Source: Phoebastria nigripes (lineage: Eukaryota; Chordata; Aves; Procellariiformes; Diomedeidae). From it: a DNA stretch of 64,000 nucleotides. The stretch spans positions 61,810-125,809 of the forward strand of contig JAYKAV010003433.1 in the NCBI GenBank assembly GCA_035582835.1, given 5' to 3'. Shown here piece by piece: positions 47,492 to 59,454 of the stretch. Position numbers and translations under genes: made by a program. Under the pieces are notes generated by a model. It had not been told where the DNA came from and did not search any database. It was given only the letters and a program-made list of their open reading frames with translations. Each line of letters starts with the position of its first letter. Within the stretch, counting starts at the first letter, position 1.

Positions 47492-50400
47492 AAAAAAAAG
47501 TAAGTAATCTTCCAGTAAGACAGTAAGCATAGATGAAAGGAAGAGTTCATAGTAGAAGTGTCAGAGTGACTGTCATGGTGAAAGGTTGTTAACACAGTGA
47601 AAAATGAAAATAGAGTAAGTAAGTCCATTTCAAGACTGATACATAAGCAACTGACGACATCAGATTTTTGCCAAGCTCACCTTGCAAAGATTTTCCCTGC
47701 TAGTTTGAATTTTATGCCCCACCTAAGAAAGATTCTGCCTTTGAGTTAGTCCTGCAAAAGCGAAAAGAGCTATCTGGTGACAGACCGTCAAAATAGGGAT
47801 GAAGGAAGAATTTATTCCGGACAGTATTCCCAAGCAATCTCTTCTAGATGTCTCAATGGAAAACATAAAATTTCCCTTGACACTTGAAGTTAATCACTAC
47901 ATGTGCTTTTTCAAAACCATGAAAATCTGGAGACAAGGAAGTGATAATATATACTTAGGGAAAAGGATAAGGTAGGTAGAAACTTTTCAAAGGGAAGGAG
48001 AATCCTGCTTGTAATAGGTTTTTGTGTGTATTCTTGACCATCCAAAACCTGCTAGAAACTGTACACAATCATACAAACACAATAATGCCATAGACACATT
48101 AAGTCTATCCTGTGCTTATAAAACTCATTAAAGCTTTTTGTTTCAAATGAAAGAGAAACGTGCTTCATTAACATAGAATTTGATGATTATTTGCTCTGAA
48201 GGATAAAAGACTGCAAAAATGCAGTAATCTTTCAGCACAAAAGTATCTCCCATCTGATAAGTTTTTTTTTAATCTTTATTTTTGTTTGATTTTGAAAGCT
48301 ATATAATACTCNCATAGTTTATGCATAGTGTCCCTTCCTCCACTCCTTCCCACAGACATACACATACAAGCCACAGTACACAANATGTTTAAAAAGCAAA
48401 ATGCACAAAAAATGGCCAAAATTTATTATTTCAGTGTCTTGTAATTTAATATGAAATTAAGTTCCAGTCTTGTTTCTGGATCTTGGATTTGGTTTCAGCA
48501 CTCTCTAAAGGAAATTTTTCACCATTTCATATAATCATTTGAAAAAATAATGTAGTTTGTTGAAGTAGAGTGGCAGAAAACAAACATGATTGCTTTGAGA
48601 CAATTACTAACTTATGTAGAAAATAGCCTAAAAGTGAGAGACTGACTTTATAGACACGTCTATTATTATGTTAGGATGGAAAATAGAGGCTTCCAAAGAG
48701 ATGGTGTAAAGGAAGAATATCCCTGGGAAAAAATGGCAGCTCTGGAGAAAGTGATTAGTCACCCTTTTACTGTCCTAGTAAGGGATATTGAAGGAGCAGA
48801 ACCCCTCTGTCAGAACACAGGATAAAAACACACAGTACAAACGAAGGTCTTAAAGGACGGTAGCAATTTGTTTTTCTTTGAGCGAGTGCTTGGTATCCCA
48901 TGGTCAATATACAGGTGAGAATCAAGGAAAAATGGCAATTATTAAATTAATGAAAAGAGAGGCATGAATATATATTAATGTAAGAAAAAAGACTAAACAA
49001 ACTCAGAGCAAATATAAAAAAAAGGTAATCATATTTAGTGATATATGTCCAGCTGAAATTCATATTTGAAATGCTCTTTCTTAATAATAGATTTCTCAAC
49101 AAGGAATGCTGCCCAGTAGACAGTGAATTTTCAGTGAAATAGATTTTCTGTTGGGTAAGGTAGTTTAAATGAAATGAGAATACAGGAGATACCTTTAAAA
49201 AAAAATCAATTAGGCTTTCTTCAGTCATGAAGATACTAAANCCATGGTTTTTAATATATGAAAATTATGATATAAAATTGATACAAGGAACTATTTATTC
49301 TACAGCATGTTTAAAATTTAATCTATTGGTATGTTATAGGAGTATTTAATATTCTCTCTTATTTTATATAATATTTTATATGTTGTAATATTTCTATATG
49401 GAAGTATAGGTATGAATGGATATATATTTCAAGATATTTCTTTCCATAAAAAAATGAAATTTTGATATATTGTCACTTTCAGAATGAAAATAATTTGGAC
49501 TTCTTGTAATTTCCAGAGGAATACAACATTCTGCTCTTATTTGAACATATCTAACACTACATAATTTTTTTTTCTCACAAAGGGCTACTGGGAGAAGATA
49601 AGTAAATTCATCCTCTCATTTATACATGTGTTACTTCAGTATTTATTTTCCATTTGGTTTCATCTCTGAAGTAAACATCACCCTGCTGAGATTTTAATGT
49701 GCCAAATAAGCCTGTAGTTCTCAAAAACATAGGACAGAAAAGCAAATGCTGCTATTCTGTGAACGTTTTCATCAGTTACATTTTGTTTTTTTCTTCTCTA
49801 TTGTTTATTGGAACTCTTCTTGTGGCGGGTGCAGAAAACTACTTCACTTCACATGAGGAAGTGAGGAGATTTTTAAGTACCTAAATAAGGGAGTAAGGGA
49901 TGCAGGAGGAAAAACTGGGAATACAGAGCAATAATTGAGGATTAGATGAAGCTCTGTTGTACTTTTCCCCTCCCTCGAAATTAAAATGAAATTATTTTTA
50001 CTTAGGTCCCAGTGTAAAAAAATCAGAGGCATTTGAATGATTAAACCTCAATGAACAATATGAAAATGTTTAGACATGTACATGAATGTTTGCAGGGTGG
50101 ATTTAGATTTATATGTCACACATTGTAATACAAACAAAATAACAAGTTTATAAAATTTAGGATTAAAATGGAGACATAATTTTGCAAGTGCTTCTGCTGA
50201 ATAAAATGTTCAACTTTGTTGTTAATGTTGACTATTTAAATTAAAATTATCTAACTGGAAGCATAAATTTATTACTGTGCCATTAACAAAGTCCAATTTT
50301 AATTGTATAATTCTGTAGTGAGCAAATGGAATTGAAACATACTTTAATAATGCTATATTAGCTTTAATGATAAAATTAAGTTCTTAAAAAATATTTATTT

Positions 50401-51689
50401 TTCTTTGTATTAGATATGTTCTTTACAGTGTTTGACTAGCTTAGGTAAGANCTTTTATGCTTCTGTCTGAAATAGTCTTAAAAATTCCATCTATATGCAT
50501 CTCAGCAATTGTTTCATTGATTGTGAATTTTGTTATAAAACAATCTGAAAAAAGAAAAGAAAAGAAAAAATCATCTGTATTTACTGCAATAGTTGTTCCT
50601 TTGACATCTGCAGAAGGCTTCTGTCATGAAATTGGTACCTGAAATTTCAGGGAAACTGGGGAGAAAGGTCACCTATTGTAGTAAAATGATCAGAAAGTTT
50701 AGTGAACATGCCTGTTGCAAACACTGAGAAAGAATTTTTGAAGTTACTGAAATAACATTGATTTACATCAACAGTAAATATATGCCAATCTATTTAAAAC
50801 ATTGATACACAATATTTTATCATTTATATACCACAGTCTTGGCTTATATGACTACAAGTCTTATTAGAGGTGACAAAGTTATCAGTCACTTTTAAAATCT
50901 GGCATTTTATTTGTCTGGGACTTTATAGAAAAAAAAAATTAAAAAAAATCTGTAGGCTATCCACTCTCTCACTGTTTTCAAAAATAAGGTGTGTTGCCCT
51001 TTCATTCTCTTGTCTTTCATTACATATTGCTAAAAGGTATGAAAGGGAAGAAAGTCATTGCTTTTTTACAACAGCTGAACTCCACAGCTTGACGTGGATG
51101 GAGATTTTAATTTTTTTTTCCCAGAAAAGAAAATCAGGGGCATATGTTTTCTGTCAAATATTTAATGCAAATTGTTTCAATATGATGGAATATATGCTAT
51201 CATTCTATGTGAATAATTCAAGAAGTGGCTAAAGAGATGAATGCGATACGCTATGTTATCGAAAAATGTACCATAATATGCCTTTTAAAAATCCACTAGT
51301 TACTGTGGCAGATCATATAACTATGATAAAGCACAGGTGCTGAAACAAAATGTAAACAGACATGTAAATTATCTACCTTATGTTATGCACCTCCTCATTG
51401 CTGAGAATATCCTCAATGCAGCAGTAAAGCCAGTAGAATTTTTAAGAACATTTAGTCATTTACGGTACTTNAGAAGGTGCTTTAATAACTTGAAAAGCCT
51501 TTTTTGCTGTGCACATGATAGACGTTATAATTATATTACTCACTGACCTGTCACCATAACAACTTCAAGTCCCAAGTACTGCATGGAGTAGGAAATCACT
51601 GATTTTGATTTTTCAACAGTGTCTATGTTCCTATCCCTGAGTATTTGCAAGTTACTACTCTGAACACTGGTAATGTTGCTATGTTATTT
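47492..51689. other. Unique AT-rich DNA, no gene seen
   Basis: No recognised repeat and no open frame above 120 codons. The 120-codon frame at 50870-51232 resembles nothing known to me. Confidence 0.5.
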
Positions 51690-52215
51690 TGCCTACAATT
51701 TCACCTCTTCACTAACAGGATTGGGGTGACACCACCTGAGCTCAAATGCTCCTAAGCCTTGCAATTTAAGAGTGGCTCTTGTTACTCTCAGGATCTCCCC
51801 TGGCAGTTTCATTGGTGCCTGCATGGATGAGCAGCATGGGAAAATAGCCTGAGGGCTGGGCAAGCCTCAGTAAGCCTCTTTCATATCATCCCTGGTCAGA
51901 GTCCCCAGAAAGGAATAAATCTCCCTAGAGAGCAAGTCAGGTAGGCAGATGTGGGTCTCCACCACTGTAGCTGGGAGTCTCCCATAGCCATCACCCACCA
52001 CTTCCCCTTGGTGCAGACNCACAGTTCAGGTGTGTCCCACTGTGGTGCCTCCCCAGTAGGTGTACCAGGGCACTGAACTATTCTGCAGTTGCAGCTCTCT
52101 GGGTGGAGAGGGAGCTGTCCTCCTGCTGCCAGAAGTCACATGTTCCCAGTCTTCTCCAAAGTGACAGATGGACACTCCCCTTAGTATTAGCGACACAATG
52201 CTAGTTTGCATGACC
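51690..52215 (-). mobile_element. CR1 ORF1 (SGNH/GDSL esterase domain) fragment
   Basis: On - the sequence at about 51976 encodes AMGDSQLQWW, matching the GDS serine block of the esterase-like domain in CR1 ORF1. About 53 codons further, in another frame, SGYFPMLLIHAGTNETARGD (51802-51850) matches the GTN block. The order and spacing fit the family. A stop and at least one frameshift lie between, so it is dead. Most CR1 copies lose this 5' part, so the fragment is unusual. The 3' and RT parts are absent here; limits are approximate. Confidence 0.75.
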
Positions 52216-54319
52216 TGCCCTAACGTGCTTAACTTTTAGCTCAGAAGGTTTTTTTCATAATCCTTCAGCTCCCTTAGAAACCCTGGCAAGTTAGTAACAC
52301 CCTTTTTCTTCTGTTTGCAATTCTACATAGAGTTCCAACATAAGAGACACTCTGAAAAGACTTTATATTCCCCTGAATGCCACAAACAGGAACAAAACTT
52401 CAGCGTGCCACACTGAAGTACACACAGTTGGTTTTTGTTTCTCCTGTTCACCAACCACTAGTTTCCTTTCTGTTTCTCTGTACAATATTGATGTGGTTAA
52501 CTCAAAAGGAAACGTTTCTGCAGCTCTGGTAATGTGGAACACTGTCTCTGTACCTTTCTATGTTGCTGGACTGCCTTTTTTTATTAATGTGCCCCCAAAA
52601 ATTTCTCTGTCTCTGCTATTGTTTATCTCCGTAATTGTCTTGTTTATCTGTGGAACACAATGAAACTCAGTGTGAAATACGTGATGATATATAATATGAA
52701 GTGCTGCATTAACATGGACTGCCTAGGGAAAGGACTAAAAAGAGAAAAAAAAAAGCTTTCTTTCAGAAGTTACATTTTCAGAGGTATATTTTCAGCTCCC
52801 AGTGCTCTATCCCTGAAGTCAGAAATTGAAACAATAAAAAAAATTCAAATTCACATTGTTCAAAATGATGTTAGTAAGAATTCCAAAGCAGTATTAGTTG
52901 GGTCAATATGGTCGTATTGCCTTTGATTTCACTGGTGCTCCACTGATTTGCAATTTACTATTGTACCTGTGAGATTTTCAAAGTCACTTCTCAAAGTAGT
53001 ATCCGACATCTTATAAGTCTTACATACTTTGTTCTTAGAAAATTGCAGATGTATGGGCTGTACTGATATATGTTCCAGTGTACAAGCTGTTCTGGATTGG
53101 CAAGATGTTTTCACTATAAATCATCCACTCAATATTCATGTCATCCAAACCCCCAATGTTTTCTTTAAAACATAAATTAAAAATAATTCTTTAGATAGAT
53201 CTCAAAAAGTAATTGTACAGAAAAAAATACAGTGTTTATTTTCCGGCAGAGTTCTTCAGGGTCTGTTCTATTCTATTTAATATTTTAATTTACATAGTGT
53301 GTACTGTATTGGTTTCATGTTCTTCCTTTTTTTTTTTTTTTTTTAAGTCAAATTGTGGTGTGAAAATGTTTCCAGTGCTTTACAGAAGTTTATTATACCA
53401 GCATCATTACTTTTATTAATGGTATTGTTAATCCAATGAAAAATGACACTAGGTTAGTGTAACAAGATCTATTTATTATAAATCCTATTGATTGTCACCA
53501 GATATGCTTCCAGTGCTTAATTTTTTTTTTTTTTATTAACAAGTTCAGTATCAGAAGTCTATTTTTTTTTTCCTGGAATCAATAGTAATTTGACAAACCT
53601 AATTACTTGAACCATCTTATTAATGCCTTAAAATATCAGGTTTTCTACTGTCTGCCCAACATCCTTTGTTTGTTCCCATTTTTCTTCCCCTCCTTCCTTA
53701 ACTCGGGAACTTCCAGAAGTTTTTATGAACAATTAAACAATCAGCATTCAGAATCTAGAGAAGACAACGGCTGGTGCATTAAGAATTCCTAAATTCCTTC
53801 TCGAGCTGATAATTTCAAAAGCAAATCTAAGTTTATTGTCTGCTGTTTAACACACTGCTCAGCTATTAATATGACGGGTGAACTTCTGATACATAATCTG
53901 GCATTTTTCAGAGATAGAATGCGAGTATCACTGGGATTTTTCCTTTACATATCTCCTTAGTATCACATATACCCTTTATAACTACTGGATGAGTTTAGGT
54001 AAACTATAAAAATATGTCTCCATAGGACTAAGAACCAGCACATCATTTTCAGTCATCTTTGTTCTTCATTATTCAGTGAGCAAACTTGGCGTACTTAATG
54101 TACCAAGATAAAGTTATTTTGGGATATCAGTTGAATGGTTCTGCATCAGTGTTTTCTAATTATAAAACTACTTTTACCACAAGTTAAAAATGAAATTATT
54201 ACTACAGAGTTTTGTCTCATGGAAGTGTAAAATCATTATGTTATTTATCAGTTCTAATCTTCAACTTTGATATTAGATCACAGACCAAAATTTTGGAACA
54301 TTTTTTTTTTTTTCAGTTT
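52216..54319. other. Unique AT-rich DNA, no gene seen
   Basis: T18 at 53327-53344 and other T runs near 53520 and 53565. Open frames stay under 90 codons and no repeat family is recognised. Confidence 0.5.
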
Positions 54320-54800
54320 TAAAGACAGAACCTGCACGTGATCTTGGATGTCAGGGAACGGCGATGTTGGGCAGCAAGCCGGGAGCCGAGTGTGAGGGAG
54401 GCCAGCAGAGCAGAAGGTTGCCGAGGGGCACAGTCCCACAGTATCCGACCAGAAGAGAAGGGCCNGGACAGGGATAGTGACCAGGGTCCCTGATGACCAG
54501 GCAAGTCCTCAGTGACCAGGCAGCCCTGAGGCCATGTGGGAATTCTGTGCCCATGGACCTGGACCAGGACCAGGACCAGGACGGCACAACCTAACTCCAG
54601 CCATGACCCAGAGTGCCTGCATGGAAATGCTGCTCCCATGTGAAGAAGAGAAAGTGCTAGACAGGTTTGCTGTAGCTCCTTCTCATTCAGCCCTTCTCAA
54701 CCGCTTGATTGTGGTTGCACAGCTGCACTGTATCAAGCAGCCTTAAGCACAGACTAACAAGCACTTGGGCAACATGGTGTGCTTGAGGTCCAACGCTGGG
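54320..54800. other. GC-rich unclassified patch with (GGACCA)n
   Basis: Sharp GC increase against AT-rich flanks. It includes GGACCT followed by three GGACCA units (about 54555-54582). It looks like a fragment of an interspersed element (LTR or internal ERV) rather than a gene, but I cannot assign the family. The minus frame of 106 codons at 54319-54639 follows base composition, not a known domain. Confidence 0.4.
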
Positions 54801-55815
54801 ATTTGGCTCTTAGCATTGCCTAGTTTCAGAATGAAGGTAAGACTTCATGTGAGCATGTTTTTCTAGAATATTACATTGTACAGTATAATATGATCTGACA
54901 CAGCTACATGACAAGATGGTAGCTCCCTGCCAAAATATATTTGACAAAAAGCTGTTTGCAACTCAGGAAAGCTTCTATCAATTCATACATTCAAACTGAA
55001 GGTATCATGGGAGCCTTATTGGTATACAAATGTTTTGCACCTGTTCTTTTAACAGATACAGATGAGAACAGTGGGATGCTGGCTCTTTAATGCAGAGCAG
55101 AAGGTATTTAACTTACCCTGTACAAATAACAAACTACAGGATTTGTCTTAAGATTTAATGTACAATTTAAGATAAAAAACAAACAAGCAAAATCTTTACT
55201 GTACCATAAAATGTTTCCTTTAAGTAAGACATTTGTTTTCAGCCAGTGAACATTCTTTGATTTCTCCATCTTCCTAAAAGCATAGTAAACCACTTGTCAC
55301 ATCATGATATTAAGGACTGATACACTGAAACATATCTCTCGCTAAAGGGAACACAGCAAACAGCAACATATACAAATGAGAAAAAAGAAACTACCTATAC
55401 AAGAGCAGCAAACTGTATGACAGCAGTAAAGATGGGCACAGAATAGTTGTTTTCCTGGTTATATTACTCTGTATAATTTATATTTATATTTAAGTATTTA
55501 AGTTACCCTTCCTTCATTTTTTACCATCTCAGATATAGATCATTCCTCATGACATCTCCATTTCAGAAATTAGGTCATTCTTCATGACCTCTCCATTTCC
55601 CTTTCTAGTATTTTACAGGAGAAGTCACTGACATGTCTTTAACCTCTGCTTGGAAAATTAGACACATTTTTATTTGAAATGAAACATATTTGGGACACTA
55701 CTCAACTATAACTCTTATGAAAATTATATATTAAGAAAAATAGATAAATATTTTGAGAAATTTCTTCAGCTTTTGAAGCTCTATCTTTCCTAGGNCTTTG
55801 GTTGTTCATTGAAGT
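54801..55815. other. Unique AT-rich DNA with a 35-bp duplication
   Basis: A tandem duplication with a 35-bp period lies at 55536-55599 (TCATTC-TCATGAC-TCTCCATTTC in each unit). No gene is seen. Confidence 0.6.
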
Positions 55816-55935
55816 AGAAGTGTTGCACAAAGCCCTGAGCAACTGGTCAGAATTCAGTGTAAACCATGCTTTGAGCAGGAGGTTCAACTCTAGACAGCTC
55901 CTGGGTTCCCTTCAAACTTGATTGATTCTATGGTT
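55816..55935 (+). mobile_element. CR1 3'-end fragment (about 120 bp)
   Basis: AGCCCTGAGCAACTGGTCAG, then GCTTTGAGCAGGAGGTT and CTCCTGGGTTCCCTTCAAAC, followed by GATTCTATGG, match the last coding codons and tail of CR1 in the + direction. The same tail type is seen in the 30.7-kb copy. Confidence 0.85.
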
Positions 55936-56865
55936 TATGAATTCCAAAAACATTTTTCATCATTGCTATTTATTTGGAGTCCAATTAATTATTCTGTGAC
56001 AGTTTAAGGTTACCAAAATAATGAAGCTTTCTTTAAAATGGGTGGTTTTTTTCCTAAAGGGAGAAAAGGATAAAGAGGGAGGCAGTTACCAAGTTGTTTG
56101 ATTTTTCTGTTACTGTGGTTTTCATGCTGTCCTGAAACTTCTGAAATCTTACTTGCAGATATAAGTTTACATCTGTGATTTTTTTCATCCACTAAAATTA
56201 TTTTAAAATGGACACAGAAATATATTAGAAGTTAAAAGATAGATTTTCCATACAAGGCAAAGTAGCATCCTAAATATTTATTTATTTAGACCTATAATTT
56301 GGATCTCTGTTTACTATTCTTGAAATCNGTATCATTATGGATTAGGTACAGCTGGAAAAAAACTTCTTACGTACAATTTGATTATTTAATTTGTTGCTGG
56401 TTCTGTTGGCAGAATTTGTTACGAAGCTCTTGTTTTCAAATATGTTTGCCTTTACATGACAATTTTTTTGTGCGAAAGAACAAAACAAAACAAAACACAA
56501 AACAAACACCCTATGGCTTGCTAGTTAACTATCCCTCTTAGGCATTCTATATTCAAGAGCTGATGTTCCAGCTGTGTCATTTAATAGATTTTTCCACCTG
56601 AAATACGTGTATGTAATTAAATGAAACCCAGCTACACATTTGGCATTTGTCTGAACACTCAGATGAATAAACATTGTCTTTCACAACTATTTGCAAACAA
56701 AAATCAGAAGAGGTTGCAAAGCCAGTCAAACTGAAAATAAACTAAATCTAACCATATTGAGGACTGGAAAAGTCACAGTATAGTGGAAGATATGTCTCTG
56801 TGGGGGGTTCTCCAGACCTAAAGATGGGAGTTTTTTTAGAACAGGAACAGACTTAAGCTCTAGGT
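55936..56865. other. Unique AT-rich DNA
   Basis: Contains an (AAAAC)n run at about 56481-56506. No gene or interspersed repeat is recognised. Confidence 0.5.
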
Positions 56866-58421
56866 GATGTTGTCACAAATGAGTGGTTTTGAGGCTGCTT
56901 AAAGAAACACCGGCAAAGGTATCAGCAAAAGGTGATTTTAATAGACATTTATAAAAGCGCAACTTAACAGAATTCGATGGCAAGGTCCACTCTATTACTT
57001 ATTACATGGATTAAGCATACACAGGGAAAATCGTGTCAGAATTTAGATTGGAATGATTGTTATAGAGATTGAGGAAAAAGGGGTATAGGAGGCCCTCCTG
57101 TTGAGTCACGAGATTCAGAGAAGACCCGNNTGGATCCAATCTTAGTCTCAGACTTGGACAACGGTTTGTCTCTAATACAAAAGGGAATAAGGAGATCCTC
57201 CCGTTGAGTCACGAGGTTCAGAGTAGACCCCCTTGCTCTCTAAACTCCTTCTCAGAGAGGAGCCTAGATGAAGCTGGATCTACCCCTAGTCTCAGACCTG
57301 GGCAACGGTTTATATCTAATAGGAGAAATACAAGAAATAGGGAAATCCTCCCATTGAGTCACGAGGTTCAGAGTAAACCCCTTTGCTTTCTAAACTCCTT
57401 CTCAGAGAGGAGCCTAGGTGCAGCTGGATCTACCCCTAGTATCAGACCTGGTCAACGGTTTATGCCTAAGGGATTATAGGTGTTTAGCAGCAACCTAAAG
57501 TTCATTCACAGTTTTAAGGTAAATCATAAGATTTTAACAGCACTTAATCACTGACTAATTTAGCAGTTACAAAGTGAGTTAATCAAGTTTATCACAATTA
57601 CTAAAGTGACTTGATTACAGATTTTGCTTATTACTGATTGTCTAAATCAAGACACACAAACACGCGCACACATCTCACATAAGGGCCCAAAGCTGAATAG
57701 ATCTATAAAGGCCTAAAGATAAATAAATTTACAGGCCTGAAGCTAGGTTATAAAGGCCTTAAGCTAGATAAAGGTACCTGTTAAAAATTCCCCTCGAATG
57801 TCGTGAAAATACTCACGCTAAATGTCTTGGCATTTCTCAACGGGCAAACGGTTGAGCTTCGAGGAGTCTCNGCCGAGGAGTGTTTCAGTTCAGGTCCCAA
57901 CAGTCCCCCGAATATCACAAACTTGAGAGTTTGTGAACTCTGAGAGGTGTCCCACTCAGAGGGAGATNCTGGGCACAGCCCGCTGCGATCCGGGAGAGTT
58001 CAAAGGGTCTCGCTTGGGACCGCTGTTTATAGGTTTGCAAGGTGATTGGCTTTAGTCATCAGTAAATATAATTGNTTTGTATTGGTTTGTTTTCAGTAAA
58101 TATGGTATTGTTTTAATGATACAGTGGTATCATTTGTGGTAACCATTGTATCNTTCCACTTGAGCTATGATCCAGGTAGGGAATGTTCCAGGACTGTCAG
58201 GAATGATGAATTTTCTCCTGCTTTCATTCCCTACTTTGATCAGGTAGCCAGTGTTCCTGGTACGATCAGTGCCGCTCCCCACCTCAGCCATGCAAGAGTG
58301 CCTGGTACAGTCAAGGGANGCTTAACTGCCCAACTCGTTACACAATGGCTAAGGCCTAACAGGAGTTCCTGAGATTGTAGAGAGGCCTAGGGGAAAGGGG
58401 GAAATGCACCACCACAGATGT
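56866..58421. mobile_element. Solo LTR (1,546 bp) with GATGT target duplications
   Basis: LTR body 56871-58416, from TGTCACAAATGAG to GCACCACCACA, between perfect duplications GATGT (56866-56870, 58417-58421). It is the same family as 3591-4894 but longer. It has three AP-1-bearing tandem units instead of two, extra sequence at 57530-57770 with repeated AGGCCT-AAGCTAG pieces, and no foreign insert. TATA-like CTATAAACAG on - at 58023-58032 and ATTAAA on - near 56938 favour a minus orientation. TTATAAAGG on + near 57752 is an alternative, so strand is left open. No internal retroviral genes. Confidence 0.92.
57086..57477. repeat. Three tandem units with AP-1 motifs inside the LTR
   Basis: TGAGTCACGAG cores recur near 57101, 57204 and 57354. 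The second and third units contain an additional CTAAACTCCTTCTCAGAGAG block that the first lacks. The 91-codon + frame at 57204-57479 is this repeat read through and is not a gene. Confidence 0.85.
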
Positions 58422-58528
58422 ATACACAATTTTTTTCCTTTGTCTAGTAGAGGCCAATAGGTTACAATGGAGGAAGGTTGGGAAATTTAGAAAGATGTGT
58501 GAGGCAGAATAAGGAAAGAGTATGGTAC

Positions 58529-59186
58529 TTAGGTACCATGGGGTGATGCATATCTGAAAGCACCACTGAGGCAAGTGAGGCCTGGACTACAACTGCCCAG
58601 CTTGAACTGACTAGATTAATGCATCATCTGCTTAAAACAGAGAAGCACAAGTGAACTTTGTTATGTAACTGTTGTCAGCTTCACAGCCTTGTTACACCTT
58701 TGGAGACAGAGACCAGAAAGTGGTAGGAGTCCCAGCAACAACCATTAATTGGCCTTAGATAAAGAAGTTGTCCTGGGACTTGGTAACTTCCAAGACTTGC
58801 GCCAAGTCTAATTCAGAAACCAATAAATAGTGAAGACAATCACCCCTTGTGGTGGAAACTCCATACTTGGACTTTCAACTCCACCCTGAGGATGAAGCCC
58901 AAGGTGGAAAAGCTGTNCATCAAGACTGGGACTCAGTTGTGCTCAGTGGTCAGAGTGAGTGTCTGGTTCCCCTGGATGCATGGTACAGGTCCAACCCAGA
59001 CCGGAGGGGCTGGGGAGGCAATTTGAGTGTGTGCGAAAGAGAGAGACTGTGTGTATCTGTTAGAATGGAAATACTAAACTAGAAATTATTCTCCACTCTC
59101 TACCCACCCTGCTTAGTAAATAAATGTTAGATTAAATATCACAGTTCTTGCAGCCGCTCCACCCACAATTACCCTGTGACATTAGG
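58529..59186 (+). mobile_element. Possible second solo LTR directly downstream
   Basis: The segment ends CCCTGTGACA (59181) followed by TTAGG. The same five bases occur at 58529-58533, which would define a 648-bp LTR, but its first bases would be TACC rather than TG. It contains AATAAATAG (about 58823), TAAATAAATG (about 59117) and a C-rich end, all plausible for R/U5. The 5-bp match could be chance. Confidence 0.35.
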
Positions 59187-59409
59187 AATGCATTTGAGGG
59201 ACTATTAAGATCTGGATCTTTCAGCTGACATACAATACATAATAGAATTGGATGCTGTGTCCTAGCAGTGGAGAAGCATGACAAGAGGAAAATATCCCAT
59301 TAAACTCCTTCCCTTTATCCTTTACCATAAATATTACAGAGACAGAACCTCTTGATCAGACAGTTTATTTCAACCATCTACAGAATTAAAGAAAATAAAC
59401 ATTCAGGGG

Positions 59410-59454
59410 AAAACAAAACAAAACAAAACAAAGCAAAACAAAACAAAATAAAAA
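59410..59454. repeat. (AAAAC)n microsatellite
   Basis: About nine AAAAC units with one AAAGC variant. Confidence 0.95.

Noticed and set aside
46060..47497. Target duplication for the GC-rich element
   Set aside because: GGAAAG or GAAAG on the left does not match the A-run on the right; boundaries remain guesses.
46913..47530. 205-codon minus frame
   Set aside because: It follows the G-rich repeats on the other strand, rich in Pro/Ser/His/Thr, and no family is recognised; composition shadow.
57204..57479. 91-codon frame with internal repeats
   Set aside because: It is the LTR tandem unit read twice, inside a solo LTR with target duplications.
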